DNA of 64,000 nt from an uncultured Oscillospiraceae bacterium (GTDB lineage: Bacteria > Bacillota > Clostridia > Oscillospirales > Oscillospiraceae). The position numbers and the translations under genes were made by a program. The notes under the pieces are model-generated. The model was given only the letters and a program-made list of their open reading frames with translations, was not told where the DNA came from and ran no database searches. Where the stretch lies: the NCBI GenBank assembly GCA_934569225.1, contig CAKTKC010000015.1, positions 1 to 64,000 of the forward strand, written 5' to 3'. Positions 1 to 8,780 of the stretch are shown here, piece after piece. The first letter of the stretch is position 1, and every line of letters starts with the position of its first letter.

Positions 1-31
1 TTTTATGCACGAAAAAGTTCGAAAATTAGCC

Positions 32-75
32 CTCATAACCCGGAGGTCGTAGGTTCGAGTCCTGCCTCCGCAACC
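32..75 (+). other. 3' half of initiator tRNA-Met, probable att site of an element to the left
   Basis: The stretch reads as the anticodon loop CTCATAA, the 3' anticodon strand, variable loop, T arm and acceptor strand of a tRNA, ending in CCA. The A at position 72 of the tRNA is typical of initiator tRNA. The 31 bases before it are AT-rich and cannot form the matching acceptor, D or 5' anticodon strands, so no complete tRNA is present. A truncated tRNA starting at the anticodon loop is the usual scar of a tyrosine-recombinase element (known biology). The element itself would lie outside the window, so this is an inference. Confidence 0.7.
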
Positions 76-80
76 ATGAC

Positions 81-129
81 GGGTGTTCTTATAGGATCTG
101 ATCCTTTGAGAACACTCGTTATTTTATTA
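81..129 (+). terminator. Intrinsic terminator after the tRNA fragment
   Basis: The arms GTGTTCT and AGAACAC enclose a second small hairpin (AGGAT/ATCCT) and are followed by a T-rich run. It would end transcription of the tRNA gene. Confidence 0.65.
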
Positions 130-253
130 CCCATTTTGCGCTGGTTCGTAACTGACATAGACACCTCTGCGGATATTTCTGACCACTTCCAACGCAGCCT
201 ACGTGCAAACCGGCAGACCGCAAAATGCCGTGAAAAATAAGTTTACATGCCTA

Positions 254-282
254 TTGACAAGACAAGACCGGCGTTGTATAAT
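254..282 (+). promoter_or_regulatory. Sigma-A promoter of the iron-type ABC operon
   Basis: A perfect TTGACA (254-259), 17 base spacer and TATAAT (277-282) stand 80 bases before the start of the binding-protein gene. Confidence 0.85.
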
Positions 283-361
283 GGTCAGCATCTTGAACGA
301 AGCTTGTCACAAAAAGACAGGCTTTCTCAGGCAAAATCAACAAATGGAGGAAACATAAACG

Positions 362-1510
362 ATGAAGAAGATTCTTGCAGTTCTGATGGCCGTTCTGATG
401 GTTGCTTCTCTGGCAGCCTGCGGCGGCAATGCATCTGCCCCTGCTACCGAGCCTGCTCCGGCTCCCGCGGCCGCCAATACCACGGCTCCGGCAGCGGAGA
501 CCACTGCTCCCGAGCAGTCCCTGATCGACGCAGCCAAGGCCGAGGGCGAGCTGGTCGTCTACGGCTCCTGCGAGGAAGACTACCTGGCAGCCGCCTGCGC
601 GCACTTTGAGGAGCTGTACGGCATCAAGGTGCAGTATCAGCGCCTGTCCACCGGTGAGGTTCAGGCCAAGATCGAGGAAGAAAACGGCAATCCTTCCGCT
701 GACGTCTGGTTCGGCGGCACCACCGACCCCTACAACGTTGTCGCTGCTGAGGGCCTGCTGGAAGCCTACGAGGCCGAGAACGCTTCCCACCTGCTGGGCA
801 GCCAGTACCGGGATCCCGACGGCTACTGGTACGGCATCTACAAGGGCATCCTGGGCTTTATGGTCAACAAGGATGAGCTGGCTCGTATGAACCTGGAAGC
901 TCCCGCCGACTGGCAGGATCTGCTGAAGCCCGAATATAAGGACCTGATCTGGCTGTCCAACTACAACACCGCCGGTACCGCCAAGCTGGTCATCAACACC
1001 ATGATCCAGAAGTACGGTCATGACGAAGGCATCCAGTACCTGGTCGACCTGGACAAGAACATTCAGGTTTACACCAAGTCCGGCTCCGGCCCGTCCAAGA
1101 ACGTCGGCACCGGTGAGTGCGTCATCGGCATCGGCTTCCTGCATGACGGCATCACTCAGATCGTGGACAATGGCTATGAGAACGTCCAGCTGATCATCCC
1201 CTCCAGCGGCACCTCCTTCGAGATCGGCGCTACCGCCATCTTCAAGGGCGCAAAGCATCCCAACGCTGCCAAGCTGTGGGTCGAGTACGCTCTGTCCCCC
1301 GAGTGCGTTGAGCTGGCTGCCAAGAACGGCTCCTATCAGTTCCTGGTGATCGACAACGCCCAGCAGCCTGAACAGGCTTCCGAGTTCGGTCTGGATCCCG
1401 AGAACGTGATGGATTACGACTTCGAGGACGCCAAGAACAACATCAAGACCTACGTCGAAGAGGTCATGAATGCTCTGGGCGGCGGCGACGACCGTTTCAA
1501 GACCGAGTAA
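362..1510 (+). CDS. ABC transporter binding lipoprotein, iron(III) type
   Basis: This 382-residue protein is the extracellular binding component of an ABC importer. It starts with a lipoprotein signal peptide (Lys-Lys, hydrophobic stretch, Leu-Ala-Ala-Cys lipobox near residue 20), then an Ala/Pro/Thr-rich linker to about residue 50, then a periplasmic-binding-protein fold of the AfuA/FbpA class (type 2). Motifs such as GELVVYGSCEED and the NPSADVWFGGTTDP stretch are typical of that class. The start has a GGAGG site 10 bases upstream. A fused double permease and an ATPase follow in the same direction, forming a complete importer. Ferric iron is the usual substrate of the family, but putrescine or phosphonate relatives exist and the ligand cannot be read from the sequence. 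Confidence 0.85.
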   Translation: MKKILAVLMAVLMVASLAACGGNASAPATEPAPAPAAANTTAPAAETTAPEQSLIDAAKAEGELVVYGSCEEDYLAAACAHFEELYGIKVQYQRLSTGEVQAKIEEENGNPSADVWFGGTTDPYNVVAAEGLLEAYEAENASHLLGSQYRDPDGYWYGIYKGILGFMVNKDELARMNLEAPADWQDLLKPEYKDLIWLSNYNTAGTAKLVINTMIQKYGHDEGIQYLVDLDKNIQVYTKSGSGPSKNVGTGECVIGIGFLHDGITQIVDNGYENVQLIIPSSGTSFEIGATAIFKGAKHPNAAKLWVEYALSPECVELAAKNGSYQFLVIDNAQQPEQASEFGLDPENVMDYDFEDAKNNIKTYVEEVMNALGGGDDRFKTE

Positions 1511-1534
1511 TCAGGAAAAATCAGGAATTCCCAG

Positions 1535-1561
1535 GGAGGATGGCGCGATCCGCCATCCTCC
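1535..1561 (+). terminator. Stem-loop between binding protein and permease genes
   Basis: An 11 bp perfect stem (GGAGGATGGCG with its complement) with a 5 base loop follows the binding-protein gene and has only a short T run. Such a hairpin usually protects or partly terminates the abundant upstream mRNA, giving more binding protein than permease. Confidence 0.6.
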
Positions 1562-1667
1562 TTAATCGTATCTGAGGACTGTCAAAGTGCCAAAGCAGCG
1601 GCCTTTTGCCGGCTCCCAGATTTCTCCCCGGCGCTACGTTCCCATTTCCCTGAAAGGAGAACTGCTT

Positions 1668-3389
1668 ATGACAGAAGTTAAGACAAAAAGACAAAGCGCG
1701 TCCCTGGATCGCAGAAAGCTGCTGGCTGATCCGATTATGGTCACGACCATTGTGGTTCTGATCGCTTTTCTGACTTTGTTTATCCTCTACCCTCTGGCAA
1801 TTCTGCTGGTGGATAGTTTTTACAGCAAAAACGGCCTGACACTGGACATCTTCAAGCGGGTTCTGGCCATGGCGAATTTCCGTACATCCATCGTCAATAC
1901 CCTGAAGGTCGGCTTCCTGGTGGGTATTCTTTCCACGCTGCTGGGTCTGCTGTTTGCCTACGTGGAAGTTTACGTGAAGCTGGGCAAATTCTCCGGCGGG
2001 CTGTTCAAGGTGGTGTCCATGCTGCCTGTGGTTTCGCCGCCCTTTGTGCTGTCATTGTCCATGATCATGCTGTTCGGCAAGGCGGGACTGATCACCCGGT
2101 TCCTGCTGAAAATTTACGATAACAACGTATACGGCTTCTGGGGCATCGCGATTGTACAGACGCTGACCTTCTTCCCGGTGTGCTACATGATGCTCAAGGG
2201 ACTGCTGAAGAACATCGACCCCTCTCTGGAAGAAGCCGCCCGGGATATGGGCGCTTCCCGGTGGAAGGTGTTCGCAACCGTCACGTTCCCGCTGATGCTT
2301 CCGGGACTGGGCAATGCGTTTCTCGTGACCTTCATTGAGTCCATCGCTGACTTTGCCAACCCCATGATCATCGGCGGCTCCTATGATACCCTGGCGACGA
2401 CCATTTACTTACAGATTACCGGCGCGTATGACAAAGAGGGCGCCGCGGCCATGGCCGTGGTGCTGCTGAGCATTACGCTGCTGATGTTTGCCGTCCAGAA
2501 GTACTATCTGGAAGCCAAAACCGCCGCGACCCTGACGGGCAAGGCGTCCCGGGCGAGAATGCTCATCGCCGACAAGTCGGTGACCGTTCCGCTGACGGTG
2601 CTTTGCTCCCTGGCGGCGATCTTCGTGGTCATGATGTACCTGTGCGTCCCCATCGGCGCGCTGTTCCCCACCTGGGGCTACAAGTTCAGCCCGCTGACCT
2701 TCAAGTGGTTCACCCAGGTCTTCACCAAGTATAAGGGACTCAAGGCGTTCAAGGACTCCTTCGTCCTGTCGCTGATCTCCGCGCCCATCACGGCGCTGCT
2801 GTCCATGATCATCTCCTATCTGGTGGTCAAGAAGAAATTCAAGGCCAAGGGCTTTATCGAGGCGGTCTCCATGCTGGCCATGGCGGTCCCCGGTACGGTT
2901 CTGGGCGTCGGCTACATCCGGGGCTTCTCCGGCGGCCTGTTCCACACGGGACTGCTCAGCGGCCTTTACGGAAGCGCGGCGATCCTTATCATTGTCTTCG
3001 TGGTGCGCAGCCTGCCCACCGGCACCCGCAGCGGCATTTCCGCCCTGCGCCAGATTGACAAATCCATCGAGGAATCCGCCTACGACATGGGCGCCAACAG
3101 CTTCCGGGTCTTCATGACCGTGACGCTGCCGCTGATCAAGGATTCCTTCCTCAGCGGCCTTGTCACCGCGTTTGTCCGCAGCATCACGGCAATTTCCGCC
3201 ATTATTCTGCTGGTCACGCCCCAGTTCCTGCTCATCACCGTACAGATCAACGAATTTGCCGAAAAAGGCTCCTACAGCATTGCCTGTGCCTTTGCCACGA
3301 TCCTGATTCTGATCACCTACGGCTCGGTGCTGCTGATGAATCTGGCCATGAAGTTCTTCGGCACCAGCAAAAAAATCAAGGAGGCTTGA
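1668..3389 (+). CDS. Iron-type ABC transporter permease, two fused halves
   Basis: A 573-residue inner-membrane protein with two homologous permease halves of about 280 residues each, as in the FbpB/AfuB family. Each half has about six membrane segments and an EAA loop that contacts the ATPase: EEAARDMGASRWKVF in the first half and EESAYDMGANSFRVF in the second. The ATG at 1668 is chosen because AAGGAGA stands 7 bases before it; an in-frame ATG at 1587 lacks a site. The ATPase gene begins three bases after this gene ends, so the two are translated from one mRNA. Confidence 0.88.
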   Translation: MTEVKTKRQSASLDRRKLLADPIMVTTIVVLIAFLTLFILYPLAILLVDSFYSKNGLTLDIFKRVLAMANFRTSIVNTLKVGFLVGILSTLLGLLFAYVEVYVKLGKFSGGLFKVVSMLPVVSPPFVLSLSMIMLFGKAGLITRFLLKIYDNNVYGFWGIAIVQTLTFFPVCYMMLKGLLKNIDPSLEEAARDMGASRWKVFATVTFPLMLPGLGNAFLVTFIESIADFANPMIIGGSYDTLATTIYLQITGAYDKEGAAAMAVVLLSITLLMFAVQKYYLEAKTAATLTGKASRARMLIADKSVTVPLTVLCSLAAIFVVMMYLCVPIGALFPTWGYKFSPLTFKWFTQVFTKYKGLKAFKDSFVLSLISAPITALLSMIISYLVVKKKFKAKGFIEAVSMLAMAVPGTVLGVGYIRGFSGGLFHTGLLSGLYGSAAILIIVFVVRSLPTGTRSGISALRQIDKSIEESAYDMGANSFRVFMTVTLPLIKDSFLSGLVTAFVRSITAISAIILLVTPQFLLITVQINEFAEKGSYSIACAFATILILITYGSVLLMNLAMKFFGTSKKIKEA

Positions 3390-3392
3390 GTT

Positions 3393-4469
3393 ATGGAAAA
3401 AGAGAAAAAAGGCGTTCGCCTGGATCATATTTCCAAGATCTATAAGGACCCCAAGACCGGCAAGGACTTTTACGCGGTGAAGGACACCTGCCTGGAGATC
3501 CGGCCCGGTTCCTTCGTAACCCTGCTGGGTCCCTCCGGCTGCGGCAAGACGACGACCCTGCGGATGATTGCCGGCTTTGAAAGCCCCGACGAGGGCGAAA
3601 TTTACCTGGGCAACGAGGCCATCAACGCCTTGCCCCCCAACAAGCGGGACACGGCAATGGTGTTCCAGAGCTACGCTCTGCTGCCCCACTACAATGTATT
3701 TGACAACGTGGCCTACGGCCTGAAGCTGCGCAAGGTTCCCAAGGACGAGATCAAGGAGCGGGTCACCCGCATTCTGGAGCTGGTGGAACTGTCCGGCATG
3801 GAAGCGCGGATGACGAACCAGCTTTCCGGCGGCCAGCAGCAGCGTGTCGCCCTGGCGCGGGCGCTGGTATTGGAGCCGGGCGTGCTGCTGTTTGACGAAC
3901 CCCTGTCCAATCTGGACGCAAAGCTCCGGGTGAGCATGCGCACGGAAATCCGCCGCATCCAGCAGGCCACGGGCATTACCGCCATCTACGTCACCCACGA
4001 CCAGAGCGAGGCCATGGCGCTGTCGGATTCCATCATCATCATGAACAAGGGCGTGGTCGCCCAGATCGGCAGCCCCCAGGAAATCTACTATCATCCCAAC
4101 AGTGAGTTTGTGGCTGATTTCATCGGCGAAGCCAACTTCCTGAAGGGCAAGTGCGTGGCGCTGGAGGATGGCTGCGGCGTGCTGCAGCTGGCGGACACTC
4201 AGGTTCGGGTAGCCGCCACCGAGAACATGACGGTTGGGGAAGATTACACCATCGTTCTGCGGCCGGAGTCCGCCGGGCTTGTTCCGGAAGGCGACCTGAA
4301 ATGCCGCGTGGTTCTCAGCTGCTTCATGGGCGCGTATCAGAACTACCACGTGATGGTGGGCGATACCCTGGTGAAGCTGACGGATTACAACCCCAAGAAC
4401 CATCGGATCTATCAGGTAGGCGAGACCTGCGCCCTGACCTTCGAGCCGGACGGTGTGCATGTGCTGTAA
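3393..4469 (+). CDS. Iron-type ABC transporter ATPase
   Basis: The 358-residue cytoplasmic ATPase that powers the importer. The sequence has Walker A GPSGCGKTT (around residue 48), the Q loop in MVFQSYALLP, signature LSGGQQQR, Walker B LLFDEP and the switch His in YVTHDQ. After about residue 240 comes a TOBE-like C-terminal domain as in FbpC and PotA. Length fits the FbpC/PotA class. It is the last gene of the three-gene operon and is followed by a clear terminator. Confidence 0.9.
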   Translation: MEKEKKGVRLDHISKIYKDPKTGKDFYAVKDTCLEIRPGSFVTLLGPSGCGKTTTLRMIAGFESPDEGEIYLGNEAINALPPNKRDTAMVFQSYALLPHYNVFDNVAYGLKLRKVPKDEIKERVTRILELVELSGMEARMTNQLSGGQQQRVALARALVLEPGVLLFDEPLSNLDAKLRVSMRTEIRRIQQATGITAIYVTHDQSEAMALSDSIIIMNKGVVAQIGSPQEIYYHPNSEFVADFIGEANFLKGKCVALEDGCGVLQLADTQVRVAATENMTVGEDYTIVLRPESAGLVPEGDLKCRVVLSCFMGAYQNYHVMVGDTLVKLTDYNPKNHRIYQVGETCALTFEPDGVHVL

Positions 4470-4485
4470 AGCGTAATAAAAAACA

Positions 4486-4530
4486 GAAGCCTGGAACGGG
4501 AGAATTCCTGTTCCGGGCTTTTGCTTTTTT
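4486..4530 (+). terminator. Terminator of the iron-type ABC operon
   Basis: The stem AGCCTGGAAC paired with GTTCCGGGCT is followed by a T-rich tract. Confidence 0.85.
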
Positions 4531-4556
4531 GAAGGGATGACCGTTTCCAACCGTTC

Positions 4557-4725
4557 ATACTATTTCTCGATAAAATGGTTAACACCATTTTATCCTGCGA
4601 ATTCTTCGCAGGCCGCCGGTAGCGGCGAGAAATGTATGGACTTACGTTTTTTGCGGCTACGCCGCTGGCTGCTGAAACAGCAGCCGAATAAAACGGTTTT
4701 TAACCGTTTTATTGAAAACTAGTAT
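4557..4725. repeat. Hairpin-rich element with six stem-loops
   Basis: Six perfect stem-loops stand end to end: 4570-4593 (10 bp), 4594-4612 (7 bp), 4614-4627 (5 bp), 4653-4665 (5 bp), 4667-4685 (7 bp) and 4687-4713 (12 bp). An outer stem ATTTCTCG (4562-4569) with CGAGAAAT (4626-4633) encloses the first three as a multi-branch loop, and ATACT/AGTAT closes the whole unit. No credible reading frame is present. It lies between two convergent genes and may be a small mobile repeat or a structured RNA; its function is unknown. Confidence 0.6.
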
Positions 4726-5165
4726 CACGATTCATCCGGTTTGTCACAGGCAAGACAGGCAAACAGCTCGCACCGGATATCCACAACATCATTCAGCGCA
4801 ATCTCCGTTCCGTCCAGCATGACCATTGTACGGCGGCTTAGGTCGATTCTTTTCAGATTCCCCTTGAGCGTCCCGTATGCGCCGCCCTGCTTCCGGCAGT
4901 CTGGGATGAAATAGGTCACGGTGATCTCCGGGTGCGCCGGGGCGGCGTCCAGGAGGATTTGCTGCTTCTGATCCAGAATGTCCCGGCTGTACTCCGACAA
5001 TTCCGCCCGGCTGTCCGTCAGACGGCCTGCCTCCTGGAGAACGGCCTCGTAGCCGGTGAGGGCGGAAAAGGGGGAAAACTGTGCGGCTCTGTCCATGGCG
5101 GATATGGGGGGATGCTTCCGGGAAACGGGGTGGGGCAGGTAAAGCAGATCGTCATATTCGCCCAT
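4725..5165 (-). CDS. YolD-like protein
   Basis: A 146-residue cytoplasmic protein with the YolD-like signature MDRAAQFSPFSALTGYEAVL near residues 24-43, followed by a region rich in basic residues and a C-terminal beta-type segment. YolD-like proteins are almost always encoded next to Y-family polymerases in Firmicutes, and here the start codon overlaps the stop of the polymerase gene (TAATG), so the pair is translationally coupled. Their exact role is not settled; they are thought to accompany the polymerase in damage-induced synthesis. The gene ends right at the border of the hairpin-rich element. Confidence 0.85.
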   Translation of the reverse strand: MGEYDDLLYLPHPVSRKHPPISAMDRAAQFSPFSALTGYEAVLQEAGRLTDSRAELSEYSRDILDQKQQILLDAAPAHPEITVTYFIPDCRKQGGAYGTLKGNLKRIDLSRRTMVMLDGTEIALNDVVDIRCELFACLACDKPDES

Positions 5166-6688
5166 TATGCTTTGTGTCCTCCTATCTGACCGTTCCGGTC
5201 TCTGGCGGTTGCGCCCTCCTCCAAGTCCATGCCTTTCAGAATGGCGTTTTTTCCGTACTTCTTTTTGATGGCAAGCACTGCCTGCTGGCGGCGCTTTTCC
5301 CGTTCCCGCGCAGCTGCTTCCTCAGCGCGGCGCTTCTCCTGAGAAGTGTAATCGGAGAAAAAGTCCAGCTGCTCAGTGCTTTCGTGGCGGGGCAGGGAGT
5401 TCTCCGGGACGACGTGATTGGCGGACAGATACAGCCGCCTGACCAGAAGATTGGAATCCACGATGCGGTCGTAGAGCGCGGCGACGGCGCTGACGATGGC
5501 TTTGGAGGAAGCGGTATGCCCGCCCAGATTTGCGGTGCCGTGGGCGTGCTTGGGAATTCTGCGGCCGTAGCGGTCAACGGTGACATCGCCATGATAGGCG
5601 CGGCTTCGTTCCGGGTCGGTGAGATTTTCGATGTCATAGCCCACCGTAAGAACGATCTGGTCGGTGACAAGCCCCTTGTCCACCAGATCCAGGGAAAGAT
5701 CGTCCGCCATTTCCCGGACGACCAGCCGGGCTTTTTCTGCGGTGTAGGGACATTGCAGCACCTGGCCGGGGCTGATGCTGCTGGATTCCGGCTTGTAGGC
5801 TTTGATGTCCGCGATGGTACACGGCTCCCACCCCCAGGCGTGGTCGATCAGCAGCTGGGCGTTGACGCCGAACAACTTGTACAGCAGGTCTTCGTTGTAA
5901 AACTCCGTGGGCTTGCCCACGGAACACCGGGCGACGTCGCCCATGGTGCGCAGTCCCGCTTTTTCCAGCTTCTTCGCATAGCCGGGGCCGACCCGCCAGA
6001 AATCCGTCAGGGGACGGTGAGACCACAGCTCCTGCCGGTAGCGCAGCTCGTCCAGCTGGGCGATGCGCACGCCGTTTTTATCCGCAGGAATGTGCTTCGC
6101 CACAATGTCCATGGCCACTTTGGCAAGATACAGGTTCGTCCCGATCCCGGCGGTGGCCGTGATGCCGGTGTTTTCCAGAATGTCCAGAATGATCTTCATG
6201 GCAAGCTCTTCCGGGGTCAGGCGGTAGAGCTTCAGGTAATTGGTGGCGTCGATGAACACCTCGTCGATGGAGTAGGGGTGAATGTCCTCCGGGGCGACAT
6301 ATTTGAGGTATATATTGTAGATGGCCGCGCTGGTCTCCATATAAAACGCCATCTGCGGGGGCGCCACGATGTAGTCCACTTCCAGCTCCGGATGTCCGCG
6401 CAGTTCGGTGTAATCGTGGGATTTGCCGGTAAAGGCGCGGCCGGGGGCGGAGTTCCTGCGCAGTGCGTTGACCTGCCCGATCTTCTGCACGACCTCAAAC
6501 AGCCGCGGCCGGCCGGGAATGCCGAAGGATTTCAGGGAAGGGGAGACCGCAAGGCAGATGGTTTTGCCGGTGCGGCTGGGGTCGGCGACCACCAGATTGG
6601 TGGTCATGGGATCCAACCCCCGCTGGATGCACTCCACGGAGGCGTAGAAGGATTTTAAGTCGATGGCGATATAGCTTCGTGCTTTCAT
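5165..6688 (-). CDS. Y-family DNA polymerase (UmuC/DinB class)
   Basis: A 507-residue translesion DNA polymerase. The N-terminus has the metal site IAIDLKSFYASVEC and the palm motif SIDEVFID near residue 140, followed by thumb and little-finger regions and a basic C-terminus. The length and the adjoining YolD-like gene match the UvrX/YqjW subgroup rather than housekeeping DinB. The start has GGGAGG about 12 bases upstream. A 165 bp inverted-repeat element lies directly in front of the gene, only 18 bases from the ATG, so the element has displaced or supplies the promoter. No clear LexA box is seen. Confidence 0.9.
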   Translation of the reverse strand: MKARSYIAIDLKSFYASVECIQRGLDPMTTNLVVADPSRTGKTICLAVSPSLKSFGIPGRPRLFEVVQKIGQVNALRRNSAPGRAFTGKSHDYTELRGHPELEVDYIVAPPQMAFYMETSAAIYNIYLKYVAPEDIHPYSIDEVFIDATNYLKLYRLTPEELAMKIILDILENTGITATAGIGTNLYLAKVAMDIVAKHIPADKNGVRIAQLDELRYRQELWSHRPLTDFWRVGPGYAKKLEKAGLRTMGDVARCSVGKPTEFYNEDLLYKLFGVNAQLLIDHAWGWEPCTIADIKAYKPESSSISPGQVLQCPYTAEKARLVVREMADDLSLDLVDKGLVTDQIVLTVGYDIENLTDPERSRAYHGDVTVDRYGRRIPKHAHGTANLGGHTASSKAIVSAVAALYDRIVDSNLLVRRLYLSANHVVPENSLPRHESTEQLDFFSDYTSQEKRRAEEAAAREREKRRQQAVLAIKKKYGKNAILKGMDLEEGATARDRNGQIGGHKA

Positions 6689-6706
6689 TCCGGCGCGGCC
6701 TCCCTC

Positions 6707-6871
6707 AAGGAACCTCTGATTAAATCGTCCGCGGCTGGACAGCGGATCTTTTTCCCCAGCTGTGCGGTTTCAAAAGTGGGAAATACACAAAGTATTCCTC
6801 CACTTTTGAAACCTTCATCTGGTGAAAAATCTCTCGCTGCCAGTTCTTGCCGATTTAATCAGAGCTTCCTT
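6707..6871. mobile_element. MITE-like element with 21 bp terminal inverted repeats
   Basis: The ends at 6707-6727 and 6851-6871 are inverted copies of each other with 20 of 21 matches. Inside lies a long stem-loop at 6766-6813 (GGTTTCAAAAGTGG with its complement). It has no coding capacity. The structure is that of a non-autonomous transposable element; no target duplication is evident. Confidence 0.65.
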
Positions 6872-7353
6872 GGATTACAAACATAATTTCGATTATTACA
6901 ACGTTAGTATAACACGGAAGCCCCCAAAAGTACAGAGGAAAATGTGGGAACTGCGCTGAAAAAACAGCGGAAAATTTCCGCCATGACACGGCCTGAGCCG
7001 CTGCAAAGGGCTGTTTCGCACCGATTTTCCACCGGCAGCGTCCTCTTCCAGACTGGTTTTTGACGGAGTATTGCAAGTTCTTGAAGGCGACATTGCATCA
7101 CGGGTGCCGGCACATTGGTGGAATATTCACAAATCGGTCAGGCCGTTCCCGGGGAACAGAGCAGGTGCCGGGGAGGGGAACGCCGAATTTATAAAACGCG
7201 GAAACCATTCGCAGCAGCGGAAAAAACGAAATTCGCAAACATTGTCAGGAATTCCGGCGGGCGGGAAGCAACCCGTCAGCGAACGCAAAACAGGCTTGTA
7301 AAATTTGAACAAAAAATGAATGATAGCCCACCAATTTCTATCGTAATTTACAA
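6872..7353. other. Long gene-free leader region before the liv operon
   Basis: About 480 bases without a credible gene. Short frames on both strands lack ribosome binding sites and family features. No recognised riboswitch motif was seen. The right end carries the liv promoter. Confidence 0.5.
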
Positions 7354-7382
7354 TTGCAATTTTGCAAAAATTCATATATAAT
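7354..7382 (+). promoter_or_regulatory. Promoter of the liv operon
   Basis: TTGCAA (7354-7359), 17 base spacer and TATAAT (7377-7382), 66 bases before the first gene. Confidence 0.75.
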
Positions 7383-7447
7383 TTTCCATATCACAAAAAC
7401 AGATGTCCACCGACTATGGATGCTGCTTTTGAATGGAGGTAAAGAAA

Positions 7448-8632
7448 ATGAAAAGAGTAATTGCTGTTATCTTAGTACTGTGCATGGCTCTGTCCCTGTG
7501 CGCCTGTTCCTCTTCCGGCAGCGGCTCCGCTTCCGGCGAGAAGGTCATCAAGATCGGCGTGTTTGAGCCTTCTTCCGGCGACTCTGCGTCCGGCGGCAAG
7601 AAGGAAATCTTAGGTATGCAGTATGCCAACAGTCAGGAGCCCACGGTCACTCTGGGCGGCGAGACCTACAAGGTCGAGCTGGTCTACGGCGACAACGGCT
7701 CCTCCACCGACAAGGCTCCCTCCGCCGCTTCCTCTCTGGTCAGCGCGGGCGTGTCCGTGGTTCTGGGCTCCTACGGTTCCGGCGTTTCCATGGCAGGCGG
7801 CCCCAAGTTTGAAGAGGCCGGCATCCCCGCCATCGGCGTGACCTGCACCAACCCCAACGTCACCGCGGGCAATAGCTACTACTTCCGTATTTGCTTCCTG
7901 GATAACTTCCAGGCCGACGTTCTGGCCAACTTCGCCGTGAGCAAGTTCAGCGCCAAGACCGCCTACTGCCTGGGCGAGAGCGGCAACGAGTATGACCAGG
8001 GCCTGATCGCCTTCTTCACCAAGGTCTTTGAGGCTGCGGGCGGCAAGGTCATCACCGACTCCTTCCCCACCGGCAACTCCGATTTCGGCTCCTACCTGAA
8101 CAAGGCCAAGAGCGAGGGCGCGGACGTTATCTTCACCCCGGTCTCCATCGCCTACGCCGTGCAGATCATCACCCAGGCCGCGTCTCTGGGCATTGAGGCT
8201 CCGTTCCTCGGCTCCGACACGCTGGACGACAACATGGTTCTGGAAGCCATCAAGGGCACCGACCTGCAGCTGTATGTTTCCACCTTCTACCAGGAGGGCG
8301 GTTCTCCTGAGTTCGACGCGGGCATCAAGGAGTACATCAACGGCAGCTCCGAGGCACTGGCTGCCAACGGCGGCAACGACACCATCTCCGCCGTTACTGC
8401 CATGGGCTATGACGTTTACTTCGTGGCTCTGGAGGCCATGAAGAAGGCCGACAGCGGCGACAAGGCCGCCATCATGGCCGCGCTGCCCTCCGTCACCTAC
8501 ACCGGTGTTTCCGGCGCCATCGCCTTCGACGCCCAGGGCGACGCCATCCGTGACACTGCTTATATCAAGGCGGCAGACACTGCCAGCGGCGCCTGGGTTC
8601 TGGAAACCGTCCAGACCGGCTCCGGCAGCTGA
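7448..8632 (+). CDS. livJ: Branched-chain amino acid type ABC binding lipoprotein
   Basis: A 394-residue surface lipoprotein. The signal peptide ends in LSLCAC at about residue 20, followed by a Ser/Gly linker and a type 1 periplasmic-binding fold (Peripla_BP_6 class: IKIGVFEPSSGDSA at the start, then the YGDNGSS and VVLGSYGSGVSMA regions). The ATG at 7448 is preferred over 7433 because GGAGG precedes it at 7 bases. It is the first gene of a five-gene importer operon. The family transports leucine, isoleucine and valine, but also amides or urea; the ligand is an inference from the family. Confidence 0.85.
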   Translation: MKRVIAVILVLCMALSLCACSSSGSGSASGEKVIKIGVFEPSSGDSASGGKKEILGMQYANSQEPTVTLGGETYKVELVYGDNGSSTDKAPSAASSLVSAGVSVVLGSYGSGVSMAGGPKFEEAGIPAIGVTCTNPNVTAGNSYYFRICFLDNFQADVLANFAVSKFSAKTAYCLGESGNEYDQGLIAFFTKVFEAAGGKVITDSFPTGNSDFGSYLNKAKSEGADVIFTPVSIAYAVQIITQAASLGIEAPFLGSDTLDDNMVLEAIKGTDLQLYVSTFYQEGGSPEFDAGIKEYINGSSEALAANGGNDTISAVTAMGYDVYFVALEAMKKADSGDKAAIMAALPSVTYTGVSGAIAFDAQGDAIRDTAYIKAADTASGAWVLETVQTGSGS

Positions 8633-8654
8633 TTTTAAGCGTTAATCGAATTGC

Positions 8655-8681
8655 TTGGCGGGGGACGCAAACCCCCGCCAA
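8655..8681 (+). terminator. Stem-loop after the binding-protein gene
   Basis: A perfect 10 bp GC-rich stem (TTGGCGGGGG with its complement) with a 7 base loop and a T-rich tail. It probably gives partial termination so that binding protein is made in excess. Confidence 0.65.
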
Positions 8682-8701
8682 CAGTCGTATTTTTAAGACA
8701 G

Positions 8702-8759
8702 GGAATCTCTGAAAAAACCGTCCGGAGCGCGGCTGCTGACGGCTTCTTCGGGGATTCCG
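8702..8759 (+). repeat. Imperfect 21 bp inverted repeat
   Basis: GGAATCTCTG and following bases pair imperfectly (about 16 of 21) with the bases ending GGGGATTCC. It lies between livJ and livH and may be a second mRNA hairpin or a decayed small element. Confidence 0.4.
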
Positions 8760-8780
8760 TAAAGAAAGGGAGGAACCCCT

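Noticed and set aside
2409..4550. A 713-codon minus-strand frame over the iron-type permease and ATPase genes
   Set aside because: It is antisense to two well-recognised genes; its His/Gln/Gly-rich composition is the shadow of GC-rich coding sequence.
7071..7381. Short overlapping frames upstream of the liv operon
   Set aside because: None has a proper ribosome binding site or protein-like composition, and frames on both strands overlap each other.
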